A DNA stretch of 64,000 nt, taken from positions 16,120-80,119 of the forward strand of contig VFJY01000030.1 in NCBI GenBank assembly GCA_009885825.1. Reading direction: 5' to 3'. This document shows positions 8,790 through 18,074 of this stretch, one piece after another. This DNA comes from Rhodobiaceae bacterium (GTDB taxonomy: Bacteria > Pseudomonadota > Alphaproteobacteria > Rhizobiales > Aestuariivirgaceae). Each line of letters opens with the position of its first letter. Position 1 is the first letter of the stretch. Under the pieces are notes generated by a model that did no database searches, was not told the DNA's origin, and saw only the letters and a program-made list of their open reading frames with translations. The position numbers were made by a program, and so were the translations under genes.

Positions 8790-9437
8790 ATGAACGTCAA
8801 GACCGCATTGGGGGCGGCAATCATAGGATTATTTTGCGGCACGTCGATTGCCACAGTGGCCGGCGCGGCTGCAAATCCTTCCGTTGGCCAGTCCAAAAAA
8901 GTTCCAGCAGTTGAATTCGGCAAGACACTTCCACCCGTAGGCTATGTAAAGTTTTGCGCCGAGAACCCCGACGAATGCCTGCCCAAGGGGGGGAGAGTAT
9001 TTCGCCTTGCCATGTCGACGGAGCGGTGGAAGCTGGTTCACCAGGTCAATGCTTACGTAAACGGCAAGATCGCGCCCGTGAGCGATCAGGATCTCTATGG
9101 CGAGCCTGAGCATTGGGCATACCCGACAGACGCGGGTGATTGCGAAGACTATTTGCTGCTCAAAAAACGCCTGCTCGAGACTTTGCATTTCGCGCCTGAA
9201 ACCCTTCTCATCACCGTTGTTCTGGATGAAAAGGGTGAGGGCCACGCCGTTTTGACCGTTGCCACCGATGACGGCGACTTTGTGCTCGATAACCGCCGCA
9301 ACGAAGTGCTGCAGTGGAGCGACACCAACTACAAGTTCCTGAAACGCCAGTCACACGCCGATCCCCGGCAATGGGTGGCGCTTGTGAAGCAGGCTGTTTC
9401 GACCAGTGGCTCTGTCTCGACAGGCAAAGCCAACTGA
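8790..9437 (+). CDS. Transglutaminase-like cysteine protease (BTLCP / peptidase C93 type)
   Basis: A secreted 215-residue protein of the bacterial transglutaminase-like cysteine peptidase family. A signal peptide (about residues 1-27, ending VAGAAA) is followed by the catalytic domain. The Cys lies in DAGDCEDYLLLKKRLL, the His in EGHAVLTVATDDGDF and the Asp in FVLDNRRNEVL, so the Cys-His-Asp triad is complete. In other proteobacteria, relatives (LapG) cleave surface adhesins under c-di-GMP control. This shorter rhizobial subtype has no partner LapD or adhesin gene nearby, so that role is only a family analogy. Confidence 0.9.
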   Translation: MNVKTALGAAIIGLFCGTSIATVAGAAANPSVGQSKKVPAVEFGKTLPPVGYVKFCAENPDECLPKGGRVFRLAMSTERWKLVHQVNAYVNGKIAPVSDQDLYGEPEHWAYPTDAGDCEDYLLLKKRLLETLHFAPETLLITVVLDEKGEGHAVLTVATDDGDFVLDNRRNEVLQWSDTNYKFLKRQSHADPRQWVALVKQAVSTSGSVSTGKAN

Positions 9438-9500
9438 TTTCGTGATTACGAGCTAGGCCCGGTCGGCGTCCCCCCAATCCCCCCAACCGCCGGGCTTACG

Positions 9501-9531
9501 GAGCCGGTGCAGTCCCACCCTGCACCGGCTC
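9501..9531. terminator. Strong hairpin between convergent genes
   Basis: GAGCCGGTGCAG and CTGCACCGGCTC form a perfect 12-bp stem with a 7-base loop. The hairpin lies between the convergent protease and gguB genes, so it probably terminates transcription from both sides. There is no clear T-run on either strand. Confidence 0.6.
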
Positions 9532-9546
9532 TACCTTTCCTGGTGA

Positions 9547-10749
9547 TCAGGCTTTGTTCTTGTAGTAGACGTCGAGAAACACTGCGAGCATAAGAACGGC
9601 GCCCTTGATGACCTGCTGCCAGTCAATGCCGATGCCCATGATCGACATGCCATTGTTCATCACACCGATAATGAACGCGCCAATGACGGCGCCAATCACC
9701 TTGCCCACACCTCCCGTCGTGGCCGCGCCGCCAATAAAACACGCGGCAATCACTTCCAACTCGAAGCCGGCGCCCGCCTTGGGTGTCGCCACATTGAGGC
9801 GCGCGGCGAACACCAGACCAGCAAGGGCTGCCAGCGCGCCCATGATCACGAAAATGAAGAACGTCAGCCGTTCCGTATTGATGCCGGAAAGCTTAGCTGC
9901 CTTTTCATTGCCGCCCATGGCATAGACCCTTCGGCCCATGGTGGTGCGGGTGGTCAGGAACACAAACAGGGCAATCAGCGCGAACATAACCACCAGAACA
10001 TTGGGCAGGCCCTTGTATTGCGCCATCAGGAAGGTGAAACCGAGAAAGGCCGCCGCAACAAGCAGGTTGCGGCCAAGGAAGATGCTATGCGGTTCCTCCG
10101 CCAGGCCATGCGCCTGCTGGTTGCGGCGTTCCCTGAAATTGAAAAAAACGATGAGAGCTGTCACCACAGCGCCCGCCGCCATCGCCAGTATATTGAAGGG
10201 AAGGCCAAACAGGGAGCCGCCAAATACATCCGGCACATAGCCTGAGCTGAGAAGCTGGAACGACTTCGGGAATGGCCCGATCGAAGCGCCGCCCAGAACG
10301 GTGAGGGCAAGCCCCTTGAAAACCAGCATGCCGGCGAGCGTCACAATGAAGGCGGGTATCCGGTAGTAGGCGGTGAAATAGCCCTGAACCCCGCCAATGA
10401 AAGCACCCAGCGCCACACAGACGATGACGGAAGTTATGACATCGACCTTGTAGGACACCATCAGCACGGCGGCAATCGCTCCGATGAATCCCGACACCGA
10501 GCCCACGGACAGATCAATGTGGCCCGCGACAATAATGAGCAGCATGCCCAGCGCCATGATGACGATATAGCTGTTCTGCAGGATCAGGTTCGTCATGTTG
10601 ACGGGTTTGAACAACGTGCCGTTCGTTGTGTACTGGAAGAACACCATGATCACGAGGAGCGAGAGCAACAGCGCGTAATCACGGATGTTGCTTTTCACGA
10701 AGCGGATAAAATCAGGCTTGGCTTGCGCAATGCTCGAAACGTCACTCAT
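9547..10749 (-). CDS. gguB: Multiple-sugar ABC transporter permease GguB-like
   Basis: The membrane channel of a CUT2-type monosaccharide importer. The 400-residue protein has about ten hydrophobic segments and the branched-chain/sugar permease motif GHIDLSVGSVSGFIGAIAAVL near residue 75. GGAATTGGVGKVIGAVIGAFIIGVMNNGMSIMG near residue 345 is the usual coupling region. Its start lies next to the stop of the upstream ATPase gene, so the two are in one operon with chvE further upstream. Family precedent in Agrobacterium is import of galactose, glucose, xylose and arabinose. Confidence 0.93.
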   Translation of the reverse strand: MSDVSSIAQAKPDFIRFVKSNIRDYALLLSLLVIMVFFQYTTNGTLFKPVNMTNLILQNSYIVIMALGMLLIIVAGHIDLSVGSVSGFIGAIAAVLMVSYKVDVITSVIVCVALGAFIGGVQGYFTAYYRIPAFIVTLAGMLVFKGLALTVLGGASIGPFPKSFQLLSSGYVPDVFGGSLFGLPFNILAMAAGAVVTALIVFFNFRERRNQQAHGLAEEPHSIFLGRNLLVAAAFLGFTFLMAQYKGLPNVLVVMFALIALFVFLTTRTTMGRRVYAMGGNEKAAKLSGINTERLTFFIFVIMGALAALAGLVFAARLNVATPKAGAGFELEVIAACFIGGAATTGGVGKVIGAVIGAFIIGVMNNGMSIMGIGIDWQQVIKGAVLMLAVFLDVYYKNKA

Positions 10750-10750
10750 G

Positions 10751-12280
10751 TCAGTTGTCCCATGATTTCATGATGGCGCGCATGATTTTTTCCTGCGTCG
10801 CCTCTTTGGCGGCCATCTCGGCCACGAATTTTCCCTCGTTCATCACATAGATGCGGTCCGAAATACCAAGCAGCTCTGGCATCTCCGACGAGATGACAAT
10901 CACGGCTTTGCCCTCCTCGGCAAGCTTGTTGATGATGCCGTATATTTCGTATTTCGCCCCCACATCAATGCCGCGTGTCGGCTCATCGAGGATCAAGACA
11001 TCTGGTCCTGAGAACAACCACTTCGACAGCACCACCTTCTGCTGATTGCCGCCGGAGAGGTTGACCGTTGTTTGAAACACGCCCGAACACCGTATCGCCA
11101 GATCTTTACGATATTTATTGGCGACAGAAAGCTCTTTCACTTCGTCAATGACCGAATGACTGGAAACGCCCTCCAGATTGGCCAGCGTTATATTGTGCTT
11201 GATATGATCAATGAGCACGAGGCCATAAGTCTTGCGGTCCTCAGTGACATAAGCAAGACCTGCCTCAATGGCTTTGGGAATGCTGCTGACATCTGCGGTT
11301 TTCCCGTGAATTTTCACCTCACCGGAAATCTTCTGGCCGTAAGCCCTGCCAAACAGCGACATGGCGAGCTCCGTCCGCCCCGCCCCCATCAGGCCCGCAA
11401 TGCCGACGACTTCGCCGCTGCGCACTGACATCGAAACATCCTTGATCATCTGCCGGTCAGCATGCAGCGGATGATAGCAACTCCAGTTGCTCACCTCGAA
11501 CATCGGCTCGCCGATTTTTGCATCGCGCGGGGGGAAACGGTCGGTGAGTTCACGGCCCACCATGGCCTTGATGATGCGGTCTTCGCTCACCTTGGCGGTG
11601 TGGGTGTCGAGGGTGTCAATCGTCTTGCCGTCACGCAGAACAGTAATGCGGTCAGCGACTTTCAAAACCTCGTTGAGCTTATGGGTGATCAGGATCGAAG
11701 AAATTCCCTGCGCCTTGAACTCCCTCAGAAGCGCCAGCAGCGCATTCGAGTCTGTTTCATTGAGGCTCGATGTCGGCTCGTCAAGGATCAGCAGCTTCAC
11801 CTTCTTATTCAGGGCCTTGGCGATTTCGACAAGTTGCTGTTTGCCGGTGCCGATATTGGTGATCAGCGTGTTGGGATGCTCGTTGAGGCCGACCTTCTTC
11901 AGCAGTTCCTTGGTGCGCGCAAAGGCCTCAAACCAGTCAATCACCCCCCGCGTGGCGGGCTCATGACCAAGAAAAATGTTTTCCGCGATCGAGAGCAGCG
12001 GAACAAGGGCGAGTTCCTGGTGGATAATAATGATTCCGGTGTTTTCACTGTCGGCAATGGTCGCGAATTTTCGCTCCGCATTATCGAAATGGATTTCACC
12101 ATCATAGCTGCCCGCCGGATAAACGCCCGACAACACTTTCATGAGTGTCGATTTACCTGCGCCATTTTCACCAACGACGGCATGGATTTCGGCAGGCATG
12201 ACACTGAGATTGACGTTGGTAAGCGCATTGACACCCGGAAACGTCTTTGTAATGCCACGCATGTCAAGGATTGGCTGCAT
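10751..12280 (-). CDS. gguA: Multiple-sugar ABC transporter ATPase GguA-like
   Basis: The energising subunit of the sugar importer, with two fused ATP-binding domains in 509 residues. The N-terminal domain has Walker [17 protein letters not shown] and Walker [16 protein letters not shown]. The C-terminal domain has signature [16 protein letters not shown] and [19 protein letters not shown], while its Walker A ([10 protein letters not shown]) is degenerate, as usual for CUT2 ATPases. The gene lies between chvE and gguB on the same strand. A hairpin-plus-T-run separates it from chvE, which suggests lower expression than the binding protein. Confidence 0.95.
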   Translation of the reverse strand: MQPILDMRGITKTFPGVNALTNVNLSVMPAEIHAVVGENGAGKSTLMKVLSGVYPAGSYDGEIHFDNAERKFATIADSENTGIIIIHQELALVPLLSIAENIFLGHEPATRGVIDWFEAFARTKELLKKVGLNEHPNTLITNIGTGKQQLVEIAKALNKKVKLLILDEPTSSLNETDSNALLALLREFKAQGISSILITHKLNEVLKVADRITVLRDGKTIDTLDTHTAKVSEDRIIKAMVGRELTDRFPPRDAKIGEPMFEVSNWSCYHPLHADRQMIKDVSMSVRSGEVVGIAGLMGAGRTELAMSLFGRAYGQKISGEVKIHGKTADVSSIPKAIEAGLAYVTEDRKTYGLVLIDHIKHNITLANLEGVSSHSVIDEVKELSVANKYRKDLAIRCSGVFQTTVNLSGGNQQKVVLSKWLFSGPDVLILDEPTRGIDVGAKYEIYGIINKLAEEGKAVIVISSEMPELLGISDRIYVMNEGKFVAEMAAKEATQEKIMRAIMKSWDN

Positions 12281-12344
12281 GCCTCTGTCGCCTCCCGTTT
12301 CAATCGGACAGGTTGACCCTGTTTTCCTATCTCATTGATACGCC

Positions 12345-12382
12345 AAAAAACGCGGGCCCCGCAAGTTGAACTCGCGAGACCC
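12345..12382 (-). terminator. Terminator/attenuator between chvE and gguA
   Basis: On the minus strand GGGTCTCGCGAG pairs with CTTGCGGGGCCC over 12 positions (several G-U pairs), and GCGTTTTTT follows. The position between the binding-protein gene and the ATPase gene fits partial termination that keeps the binding protein in excess. Confidence 0.75.
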
Positions 12383-12398
12383 ACTCACTTAGATAAAA

Positions 12399-13466
12399 CT
12401 AATTGTTGATCTGGTCAGCAGTGTAATAGCCCGAGTCAACCAACATCTTGGTAATGTCATCCTTACCAACTGAATAAGGGGTCAGCAGATAGGAAGGCAC
12501 AATCTTCACACCATTGTTGTAGGTTTTGGTGTCGTTGATTTCCGGTTCCTTGCCCTGCAGCACCGTATCCACCATCTTGGCGGTTACCTTGGCAAGCTCG
12601 CGCGTGTCCTTGAACACGGTTGAATACTGTTCGCCAGCCATCATGCCCTTAACAGACGCAAGTTCCGCATCCTGCCCGGTTACGATTGGCATTGCCTGCT
12701 CCGGGGAGCCGTAGCCGACGCCCTTGAGCGATGAGATAATGCCGCGTGACAGGCCGTCATAAGGCGCCAATACGCCGTTCACCTTCTTGTCAGTGTAATT
12801 AGCCGACAGGAGGTTGTCCATGCGGGCCTGTGCAACAGCGCCATCCCAGCGCAGCGTGCCAACCGTATCCATGCCCATTTGGCCTGAACCAATGACGATT
12901 TCCTTCGAGTCAATCATCGGCTGCAGAACTGACATGGCACCATCATAGAAATAGAAGGCGTTGGTGTCGTCTGGCGAACCGCCGAACAACTCAACATTGT
13001 AAGGGCCTGCGCCTGATGCTTTGAGGCCAGCGATGAGGGAATTGCCCTGCAATACGCCAACGCCAAAATTGTCAAATGTGGTATAATAATCAACATTTTC
13101 CGTCTTGCTGATCAGGCGGTCATAGGCAAATACCTTGATGCCAGCATCATGGGCTTTTTGCAGAACGTCTGAAAGCGTCGTGCCGTCAATTGCAGCAATA
13201 ATCAGAACCTTGGCCCCTTTGGTGACCATGTTCTCGATCTGGGCGAGCTGGTTTGGAATGTCATCCTCAGCATATTGCAAGTCCGCGGTGTAGCCCATCG
13301 CGGTGAATTCCTTCACCATGGATTCGCCATCGGAAATCCAGCGGGTTGAAGACTTTGTTGGCATCGAAATGCCAATCAGGCCCTTGTCCTGCGCGTGGGC
13401 TGAACCAGCCACCAGCAATGCGCTCAAACCGGCCGAGACGACCAGCAAATTTCTACGATTAATCAT
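12399..13466 (-). CDS. chvE: Periplasmic multiple-sugar binding protein ChvE
   Basis: The periplasmic receptor of the sugar importer, 355 residues. The signal peptide [25 protein letters not shown] is followed by the type I periplasmic-binding fold starting [22 protein letters not shown], closely matching ChvE family N-termini. [31 protein letters not shown] is the characteristic middle segment. In Agrobacterium, ChvE also presents sugars to the VirA sensor; no vir genes are seen here, so only transport is inferred. A divergent GntR regulator gene lies 128 bp upstream. Confidence 0.95.
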   Translation of the reverse strand: MINRRNLLVVSAGLSALLVAGSAHAQDKGLIGISMPTKSSTRWISDGESMVKEFTAMGYTADLQYAEDDIPNQLAQIENMVTKGAKVLIIAAIDGTTLSDVLQKAHDAGIKVFAYDRLISKTENVDYYTTFDNFGVGVLQGNSLIAGLKASGAGPYNVELFGGSPDDTNAFYFYDGAMSVLQPMIDSKEIVIGSGQMGMDTVGTLRWDGAVAQARMDNLLSANYTDKKVNGVLAPYDGLSRGIISSLKGVGYGSPEQAMPIVTGQDAELASVKGMMAGEQYSTVFKDTRELAKVTAKMVDTVLQGKEPEINDTKTYNNGVKIVPSYLLTPYSVGKDDITKMLVDSGYYTADQINN

Positions 13467-13570
13467 TTTTTCTCTCCCATTTTGCAGCTCCGCTGCTTAC
13501 TAACCATACTCCAGGCAAACTACCCGAGCCTGCGCTCATTATAGGAATGACCGCCATCGCGCAATGCCGT

Positions 13571-13585
13571 TTTGTATGATAAAAG
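13571..13585. promoter_or_regulatory. Candidate GntR operator between chvE and its regulator
   Basis: TTTGTATGATAAAAG lies 10 bp upstream of the regulator start in the shared promoter region. It resembles the T-GT-N-AC-A-like half-site pattern of FadR-type GntR proteins (TTGTATGATAA). This is a motif-by-eye call only. Confidence 0.35.
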
Positions 13586-13594
13586 TCTTGAGAC

Positions 13595-14356
13595 ATGGAC
13601 ATCGGCAGAATGCCAAAAATGAAAAAACTCAAAGCCACCGGCAATGAAAACCTGCACCGCAAGGTGGCGGAAAGCATCGGCAGCCAAATCTTGAAAGGCG
13701 TCTATGCGCCCGGCGCCATATTGCCGAACGAGGCTGATTGGTGCCGCATATATGGGGCGAGCCGCACCACCGTCCGGGAAGCAGTCAAGACGCTCAACGC
13801 CAAGGGCCTGCTGAAATCCCGCACCAAAATTGGCTCGCGCGTTGAACCCCGGGAACACTGGAATATTCTCGATCGCGATGTCTTGGCATGGCATCTGGCA
13901 TCCATGGCGCCGCAGGACTTTTTTGCCTCGGTTCAGCAGGTTCGCAAGATTCTTGAGCCCGAAATTGCGGCCCTTGCGGCACTCAACCATTCACCAGCCC
14001 AGCTGCGCGCCATAAGTGATGCGCTCCTGGAAATGCAAAGCGCCAAGAGTGGGCGGGAATCAGTAGGCCCTGACGTCAAGTTCCATTTGGCCTTGCTGGC
14101 AGCAGCCAACAACCCTCTCCTGTCGCCATTCGGAATAATGATCGAAACCGCCCTCACCAGCATGTTTGAAACCACGTCAACCTCAACAACCGGGACAGAT
14201 ATTTTCGTTCCCCAGCACGAAGTCATTCTAAAAGCTGTGGCGCGCGGCAATGATTCTGCAGCCCGCAAGGCCATGATTGTCTTGCTGGAAAATACCGATA
14301 AAATTATCGCGGATTCTTCGGCGGCTGCAAAATCAAAAAAGTCGCGTAAAAGTTAA
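13595..14356 (+). CDS. GntR-family (FadR subfamily) transcriptional regulator
   Basis: A 253-residue DNA-binding repressor or activator. The winged helix covers about residues 20-85 ([54 protein letters not shown], the GntR signature). The C-terminal FCD ligand domain spans about 105-235, with [10 protein letters not shown] and the metal-site His in [14 protein letters not shown] and [10 protein letters not shown]. The tail is basic (KSKKSRKS). Divergent transcription from chvE points to control of the sugar importer by a sugar or sugar acid, which is an inference from position. Confidence 0.92.
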   Translation: MDIGRMPKMKKLKATGNENLHRKVAESIGSQILKGVYAPGAILPNEADWCRIYGASRTTVREAVKTLNAKGLLKSRTKIGSRVEPREHWNILDRDVLAWHLASMAPQDFFASVQQVRKILEPEIAALAALNHSPAQLRAISDALLEMQSAKSGRESVGPDVKFHLALLAAANNPLLSPFGIMIETALTSMFETTSTSTTGTDIFVPQHEVILKAVARGNDSAARKAMIVLLENTDKIIADSSAAAKSKKSRKS

Positions 14357-14883
14357 ACCGCCGTCATGCCCCTGGCGAAACGCTGCCAATTGCGGACATA
14401 GCCCTCGGCGGACTTGGCAAGCCGCAGGATGGCATCTTGATCAAGCTCGCGCACAATTTTTCCAGGCGCTCCCATCACCAATGAATTGTCGAGAATAGTC
14501 TTGCCCTCGGGTATCAGCGTGTGAGCGCCAATCAGGCAGTTTTTCCCTATCACCGCGTTGTTGAGAATAGTGGCGCCAATTCCCACCAGCGAATTGTCGC
14601 CAATCGAGCAGCCATGCAGCATGGCCTGATGGCCAATGGTGCAACCCTGGCCGATTGTGAGAGGCGACCCCATGTCCGTGTGCAGCACACAGCCGTCCTG
14701 GATATTGCTGCCTTCGCCCACCGCGATGAGTTCCATGTCACCGCGCAACACTGCACCAAACCACACGCTGGCATTTTTATTGAGCCTCACCCGCCCGATG
14801 ACGTGGGCGCCAGGTGCTATCCAATAGCTTCCAGCCTCCGGCAACTCAGGCGATATGCCGTCCAGCGCATAAATTGTCATCAA
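14353..14883 (-). CDS. Gamma-carbonic anhydrase family hexapeptide protein
   Basis: A trimeric left-handed beta-helix protein of 176 residues, related to YrdA/PaaY. Hexapeptide repeats run from about residue 25 ([10 protein letters not shown]) to 140. The metal-site histidines appear in [18 protein letters not shown] and related positions, as in zinc-binding gamma-class carbonic anhydrases. Actual carbonic anhydrase activity cannot be told from sequence. It converges on the GntR gene with a four-base overlap. Confidence 0.93.
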   Translation of the reverse strand: MMTIYALDGISPELPEAGSYWIAPGAHVIGRVRLNKNASVWFGAVLRGDMELIAVGEGSNIQDGCVLHTDMGSPLTIGQGCTIGHQAMLHGCSIGDNSLVGIGATILNNAVIGKNCLIGAHTLIPEGKTILDNSLVMGAPGKIVRELDQDAILRLAKSAEGYVRNWQRFARGMTAV

Positions 14884-14893
14884 TCAATCCCGA

Positions 14894-15247
14894 TTACGTG
14901 ACACCAAAGAACTGGTTCAGGATAAAGACGCCTTGCAAAAAGCTCCAGCCAAAACTTAACGCAATCAAAGTTCCGCCGATAACGGGTTGCGCGTCGAGCT
15001 TTTTGAAACCGCTGAGCAAGATCAGAAGTGGCGCACTTATGACGACCACCATTGCCCTGATCGGCGCAAGCCAGCTGGGTTCCAACAGCAGCTGAAATCC
15101 AGGCCTTGTGCCAGTGAAGGACGCCCAGGCACTTCCCGAAATGCCTGCGGCCGCGATGCCAACAATGATGGTATAGATGTAGACAATTGAAACAACGTCC
15201 ATAACAAACCCTTGCCAACCCGTGCCAAAAAGGCACATTTCCCGCAT
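14894..15247 (-). CDS. Small membrane protein (DUF6949-like)
   Basis: Three to four hydrophobic segments: IVYIYTIIVGIAAAGISGSAW, AMVVVISAPLLILLSGF and IGGTLIALSFGWSFLQGVFIL. The middle GTRPGFQLLLEP stretch recalls rhizobial DUF6949 proteins, but I hold this assignment loosely. MDVVSIVYIYTII at about 15202 is the more natural start, since the upstream 15 residues are not hydrophobic. It lies close downstream of the DUF3126 gene, across a strong palindrome, and just upstream of the gamma-carbonic anhydrase gene. Confidence 0.65.
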   Translation of the reverse strand: MREMCLFGTGWQGFVMDVVSIVYIYTIIVGIAAAGISGSAWASFTGTRPGFQLLLEPSWLAPIRAMVVVISAPLLILLSGFKKLDAQPVIGGTLIALSFGWSFLQGVFILNQFFGVT

Positions 15248-15316
15248 CGTAAGGGAAAGAGCAGCAAGTTATGGGCCGTAGGGAAGAAAGAATGGGATAG
15301 CGCTAGACGGAATCAC

Positions 15317-15355
15317 CCAGAGTCTCCCTCCCCCTTGAGAGGAGGGAGACTCTGG
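15317..15355. repeat. Perfect 15-bp palindromic element
   Basis: CCAGAGTCTCCCTCC and GGAGGGAGACTCTGG are separated by nine bases. It lies downstream of the DUF3126 gene with no T-run. It may be a copy of a dispersed CCCTCC...GGAGGG palindromic repeat, or act as a terminator or mRNA-stabilising hairpin. Confidence 0.6.
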
Positions 15356-15384
15356 CACAATCAAAAGCCGCTCCGCACTAGCGG

Positions 15385-15594
15385 TTATTCCAAGTCGATA
15401 TCCAGGATCGCCATGGAGAAGTGATATGACAATTCACCATCCTCCTCATCCTTGGAGATGACGCCGATGAACTCTTCGCCAACATACACCTCGCAACTAT
15501 CGGTCTTCTGCGGGCGCTTGCGCACGGATATGGTCGCCGATTCAAATGTTTTGCGAAAGAATTTGGTTAACTGAGCAAGTTCTTCGGGCTTCAA
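15385..15594 (-). CDS. DUF3126 family protein
   Basis: A 69-residue cytoplasmic protein starting MKPEELAQLTKFFRKTF and carrying SCEVYVGEEFIGVISKDEEDGELSYHFSMAILDIDL. This matches the alphaproteobacterial DUF3126 family over its full length. Function is unknown. It sits immediately downstream of cysE on the same strand, a neighbourhood common in the Hyphomicrobiales, so it may be co-transcribed with cysE. Confidence 0.9.
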   Translation of the reverse strand: MKPEELAQLTKFFRKTFESATISVRKRPQKTDSCEVYVGEEFIGVISKDEEDGELSYHFSMAILDIDLE

Positions 15595-15633
15595 AGTGGC
15601 AGTCTCCTAGAGATGTCGACATGCCATCTAACG

Positions 15634-16461
15634 CTATTCCGGCAGGTTCGCAATATCCTCAACCTGATGATCCATGGCGCGCGCTGGCTCTTCACAGCCA
15701 GCATAGCCCACGATCTTTGCCGGCACTCCGGCGACCGTGCGATTGGGAGGAACATCATGCAAAACCACAGAGCAGGCGGCGACCCGCGAGCAATGGCCGA
15801 TTTCGATGTTCCCAAGAATCTTGGCGCCAGCACCGATCAGCACACCGTGCCGGATTTTCGGATGCCGGTCACCCGTTTCCTTGCCTGTGCCACCCAGCGT
15901 CACGCCTTGCAGAATGGAAACATTATCTTCAACCACACTGGTTTCGCCGATCACGATATCATGTCCATGATCAATCATGATGCCCTTGCCGATTTTGGCG
16001 GCCGGATTGATATCAACCGTCGAAATCATCGACGAGCGGCTTTGCAGATAACTGGCGAAATCACTCCGCCCCATGTGCAGCAGGCGATGCGCCATGCGGT
16101 GGGTTTGAATTGCCTGATAGCCTTTGAAATAAAGCAGGGGATCAACATAGCGATGGCAGGCGGGGTCACGCTCAAACGTAGCCAGAATATCCGCGCGCGC
16201 TGCCACACCAATTTCTGGCTCTTCCTCAATTGCGTCCTCAAAGGCTTGCACCACCAGATCAGAACTCAGGTCCGCATTGCCCAAACGCTGCGCCAAGCGG
16301 TGAACCAGCGCCTTTTCAAATGTGCTGTGGTTCAGAACGGCGGTAAAGATAAACCCGCCCAGAACTGGTTCCTTGTGGGCAATCTCTTCGGCTTCCCGCC
16401 GCATCCGGTCCCAAACGGGATCGAGCTTTTCAACGGCGTGTGGTCTGGTGGATTGGCGCAT
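15634..16461 (-). CDS. cysE: Serine O-acetyltransferase
   Basis: Transfers acetyl from acetyl-CoA to L-serine, giving O-acetylserine for cysteine synthesis. The 275-residue protein has the N-terminal helical SATase domain (DPVWDRMRREAEEIAHKEPVLGGFI) and a C-terminal hexapeptide beta-helix (HGHDIVIGETSVVEDNVSILQGVTLGGTGKETGDRHPKIRHGVLIGAGAKILG). The catalytic His lies in MIDHGHDIVIG and the substrate-contacting GDRHPKI is intact. Length matches the long rhizobial form. Its neighbours DUF3126 and an alpha/beta hydrolase are on the same strand. Confidence 0.97.
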   Translation of the reverse strand: MRQSTRPHAVEKLDPVWDRMRREAEEIAHKEPVLGGFIFTAVLNHSTFEKALVHRLAQRLGNADLSSDLVVQAFEDAIEEEPEIGVAARADILATFERDPACHRYVDPLLYFKGYQAIQTHRMAHRLLHMGRSDFASYLQSRSSMISTVDINPAAKIGKGIMIDHGHDIVIGETSVVEDNVSILQGVTLGGTGKETGDRHPKIRHGVLIGAGAKILGNIEIGHCSRVAACSVVLHDVPPNRTVAGVPAKIVGYAGCEEPARAMDHQVEDIANLPE

Positions 16462-16520
16462 GGAAAACTACTCCTCGATGGCGGCACTATAAGGCACTTT
16501 ACTACATATGTGGAGCGCCT

Positions 16521-17300
16521 CTAGCTCTTAACAAGGCCTAGCGGATGATCATGCAAAAACTGTAAAACCGCGCCCTTGTAACCCTTGTCGCCCACCGCGT
16601 TCATATGGTTGCGGCCTGGCAGCGTCAAGCCCAAAGCCCCCGGAATAGCCCTGACCAGCGGCTCTGCAGGCCCCGAAAGATCATCTTTCTCCCCCACCAC
16701 AACCAACACGGGAGATTTGATGCCAGCCAGCATTTCCCCGGTAATTTTGACCCGTGAAGACTTGATGCAGGCGGCCAAGGCTTTCAAGTCACTGCGAGTC
16801 ACCTCGGCAAAATAGCGAAAAGCGCGAGCCCCCATATCCTCCACATCCACAATCGAAGCCGATTCCAAACCCTTGGCAATTTCGGCCCCGCCGCCAACCC
16901 CCTTGATCATGTTTTCAGCCAAACCGGCCAGCACCGCCGTGGCAACGCGGCCCGGATGGGCAATCGCGAGAAAGGTTGAAATTCTAGCGCCCATGGAATA
17001 ACCCATCACATGGGCGCGCGAGATACCCAAATGGTCCAGCAAACGCCGCGCATCCTCAGCCATTTCAGCAGCGGCATAGAGCAGCGGGTCATAAAGCTTT
17101 TCGCTTTCCCCATGGCCCCGGTTATCGATGGTGATCACCCGGTAGCCGCCCGTAACCAGCGTCTTGACCCACCCCGTATCCACCCAATTCACCCGCCCAT
17201 TGGAGGCAAACCCATGAATGAGCAGGATTGGTTCCCCCTGCCCTTCATCATCGAAAGCAATTTCCACACCAGCTGAATTGAATTTGTGCATGCCCGACAA
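16521..17300 (-). CDS. Alpha/beta hydrolase
   Basis: A cytoplasmic serine hydrolase of 259 residues, with unknown substrate. LLIHGFASNGRVNW supplies the oxyanion-hole HG, GYSMGARIS is the nucleophile elbow (Ser near residue 100), VVVGEKDDLSGPAEP carries the acid, and GRNHMNAVGDKGYK the catalytic His, so the triad is complete. Starts at 17300 or 17291 are both possible. It lies upstream of cysE on the same strand. Confidence 0.92.
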   Translation of the reverse strand: MSGMHKFNSAGVEIAFDDEGQGEPILLIHGFASNGRVNWVDTGWVKTLVTGGYRVITIDNRGHGESEKLYDPLLYAAAEMAEDARRLLDHLGISRAHVMGYSMGARISTFLAIAHPGRVATAVLAGLAENMIKGVGGGAEIAKGLESASIVDVEDMGARAFRYFAEVTRSDLKALAACIKSSRVKITGEMLAGIKSPVLVVVGEKDDLSGPAEPLVRAIPGALGLTLPGRNHMNAVGDKGYKGAVLQFLHDHPLGLVKS

Positions 17301-17343
17301 GATATGCTATTTGCTGGCCCTCACAAGGCTTTTTGAGGTTCAC

Positions 17344-17589
17344 ATGGCATCGTCATCCACCCCCCACTATCAAAACGACATGGGGCTATCCAAAATCGAA
17401 ATTGGTTCAAGGGAGTTCACGTGCGTAGGCGCCAAGCCCCCCTATGATCACCCGCATGTTTTCCTCAACCTGGGTGCGGCTGAAGAAATCGTCTGCCCCT
17501 ATTGCTCGACGCTCTTCAAACACAACGCCAAACTCGGCGCAGGCCACGCCAATCCAGCCGCCGCCGTCTGGCATGATGAGGCCGCATAA
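17344..17589 (+). CDS. Zinc-finger (CHCC / NDUFS6-type) protein
   Basis: An 81-residue protein with the zf-CHCC fold found in the accessory complex I subunit NDUFS6. FTCVGAKPPYDHPHVFLNLG gives the first Cys and the His, and EEIVCPYCSTLF gives the CxxC pair. In Alphaproteobacteria it is probably a complex I assembly or accessory factor. I chose the ATG at 17344 because the upstream part of the listed ORF is antisense to the hydrolase gene. Its TAA stop overlaps the presumed ATA start of the next gene, giving a coupled junction. Confidence 0.88.
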   Translation: MASSSTPHYQNDMGLSKIEIGSREFTCVGAKPPYDHPHVFLNLGAAEEIVCPYCSTLFKHNAKLGAGHANPAAAVWHDEAA

Positions 17590-18074
17590 CTGCCGCCTTC
17601 ACCATCCGTGAATACAAGGACAGCGACGAAACTCGACTCGTCGGGCTGATCCGCGAACTGCAAGCATTTGAGTTTCCGCTCTACAAATGGGGGAAACCCC
17701 TGGAAGACATTGGCCCTTGGTATATTGAAGAAACAAAGAAGCAGTGTGCGAAACATGCAGGTTTAATTCTCGTGGCAGAAGCTGCTAGTGTTTTGCTCGG
17801 CTACGCGACCATTTTGACAAAGTGCGAAGAAGACGGAACCAGCGACGAGATAGCCTACACCTACGCTCAAGTCGACGATCTTGTGGTTACCCAATCGGCG
17901 TGCCGGAAAGGTGTGGGCAAGGCGCTTTTGCGGACCAGCGAAGACAAGGCACGAGCAGCGGGCCGTAAAATTTTGCGCATTGGCGTTCTCTCCCAAAATT
18001 CTGGTGCTATATCCGCCTATCATGACTTTGGCTTTGCGCCTTATCACCAAATGCCGGAAAAAATCCTTCGATGA
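17586..18074 (+). CDS. GNAT-family N-acetyltransferase with ATA start
   Basis: An acetyl-CoA-dependent acyltransferase of about 162 residues. FTIREYKDSDETRLVGLIRELQAFE begins the GNAT fold, VDDLVVTQSACRKGVGKALLRTSEDKAR is motif A (R-x-x-G-x-G/A), and RIGVLSQNSGAISAYHDFGFAPY is motif B. The reading frame is closed by a TGA at 17577, and no ATG, GTG or TTG precedes the conserved N-terminus. The ATA at 17586 overlaps the upstream TAA as ATAA. The ORF track's GTG at 17772 would remove a third of the fold. Its stop overlaps the next start as ATGA. Confidence 0.8.
   Translation: MTAAFTIREYKDSDETRLVGLIRELQAFEFPLYKWGKPLEDIGPWYIEETKKQCAKHAGLILVAEAASVLLGYATILTKCEEDGTSDEIAYTYAQVDDLVVTQSACRKGVGKALLRTSEDKARAAGRKILRIGVLSQNSGAISAYHDFGFAPYHQMPEKILR

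Noticed and set aside
11462-12316. 284-residue plus-strand ORF
   Set aside because: It lies antisense to gguA, with no ribosome site or domain.
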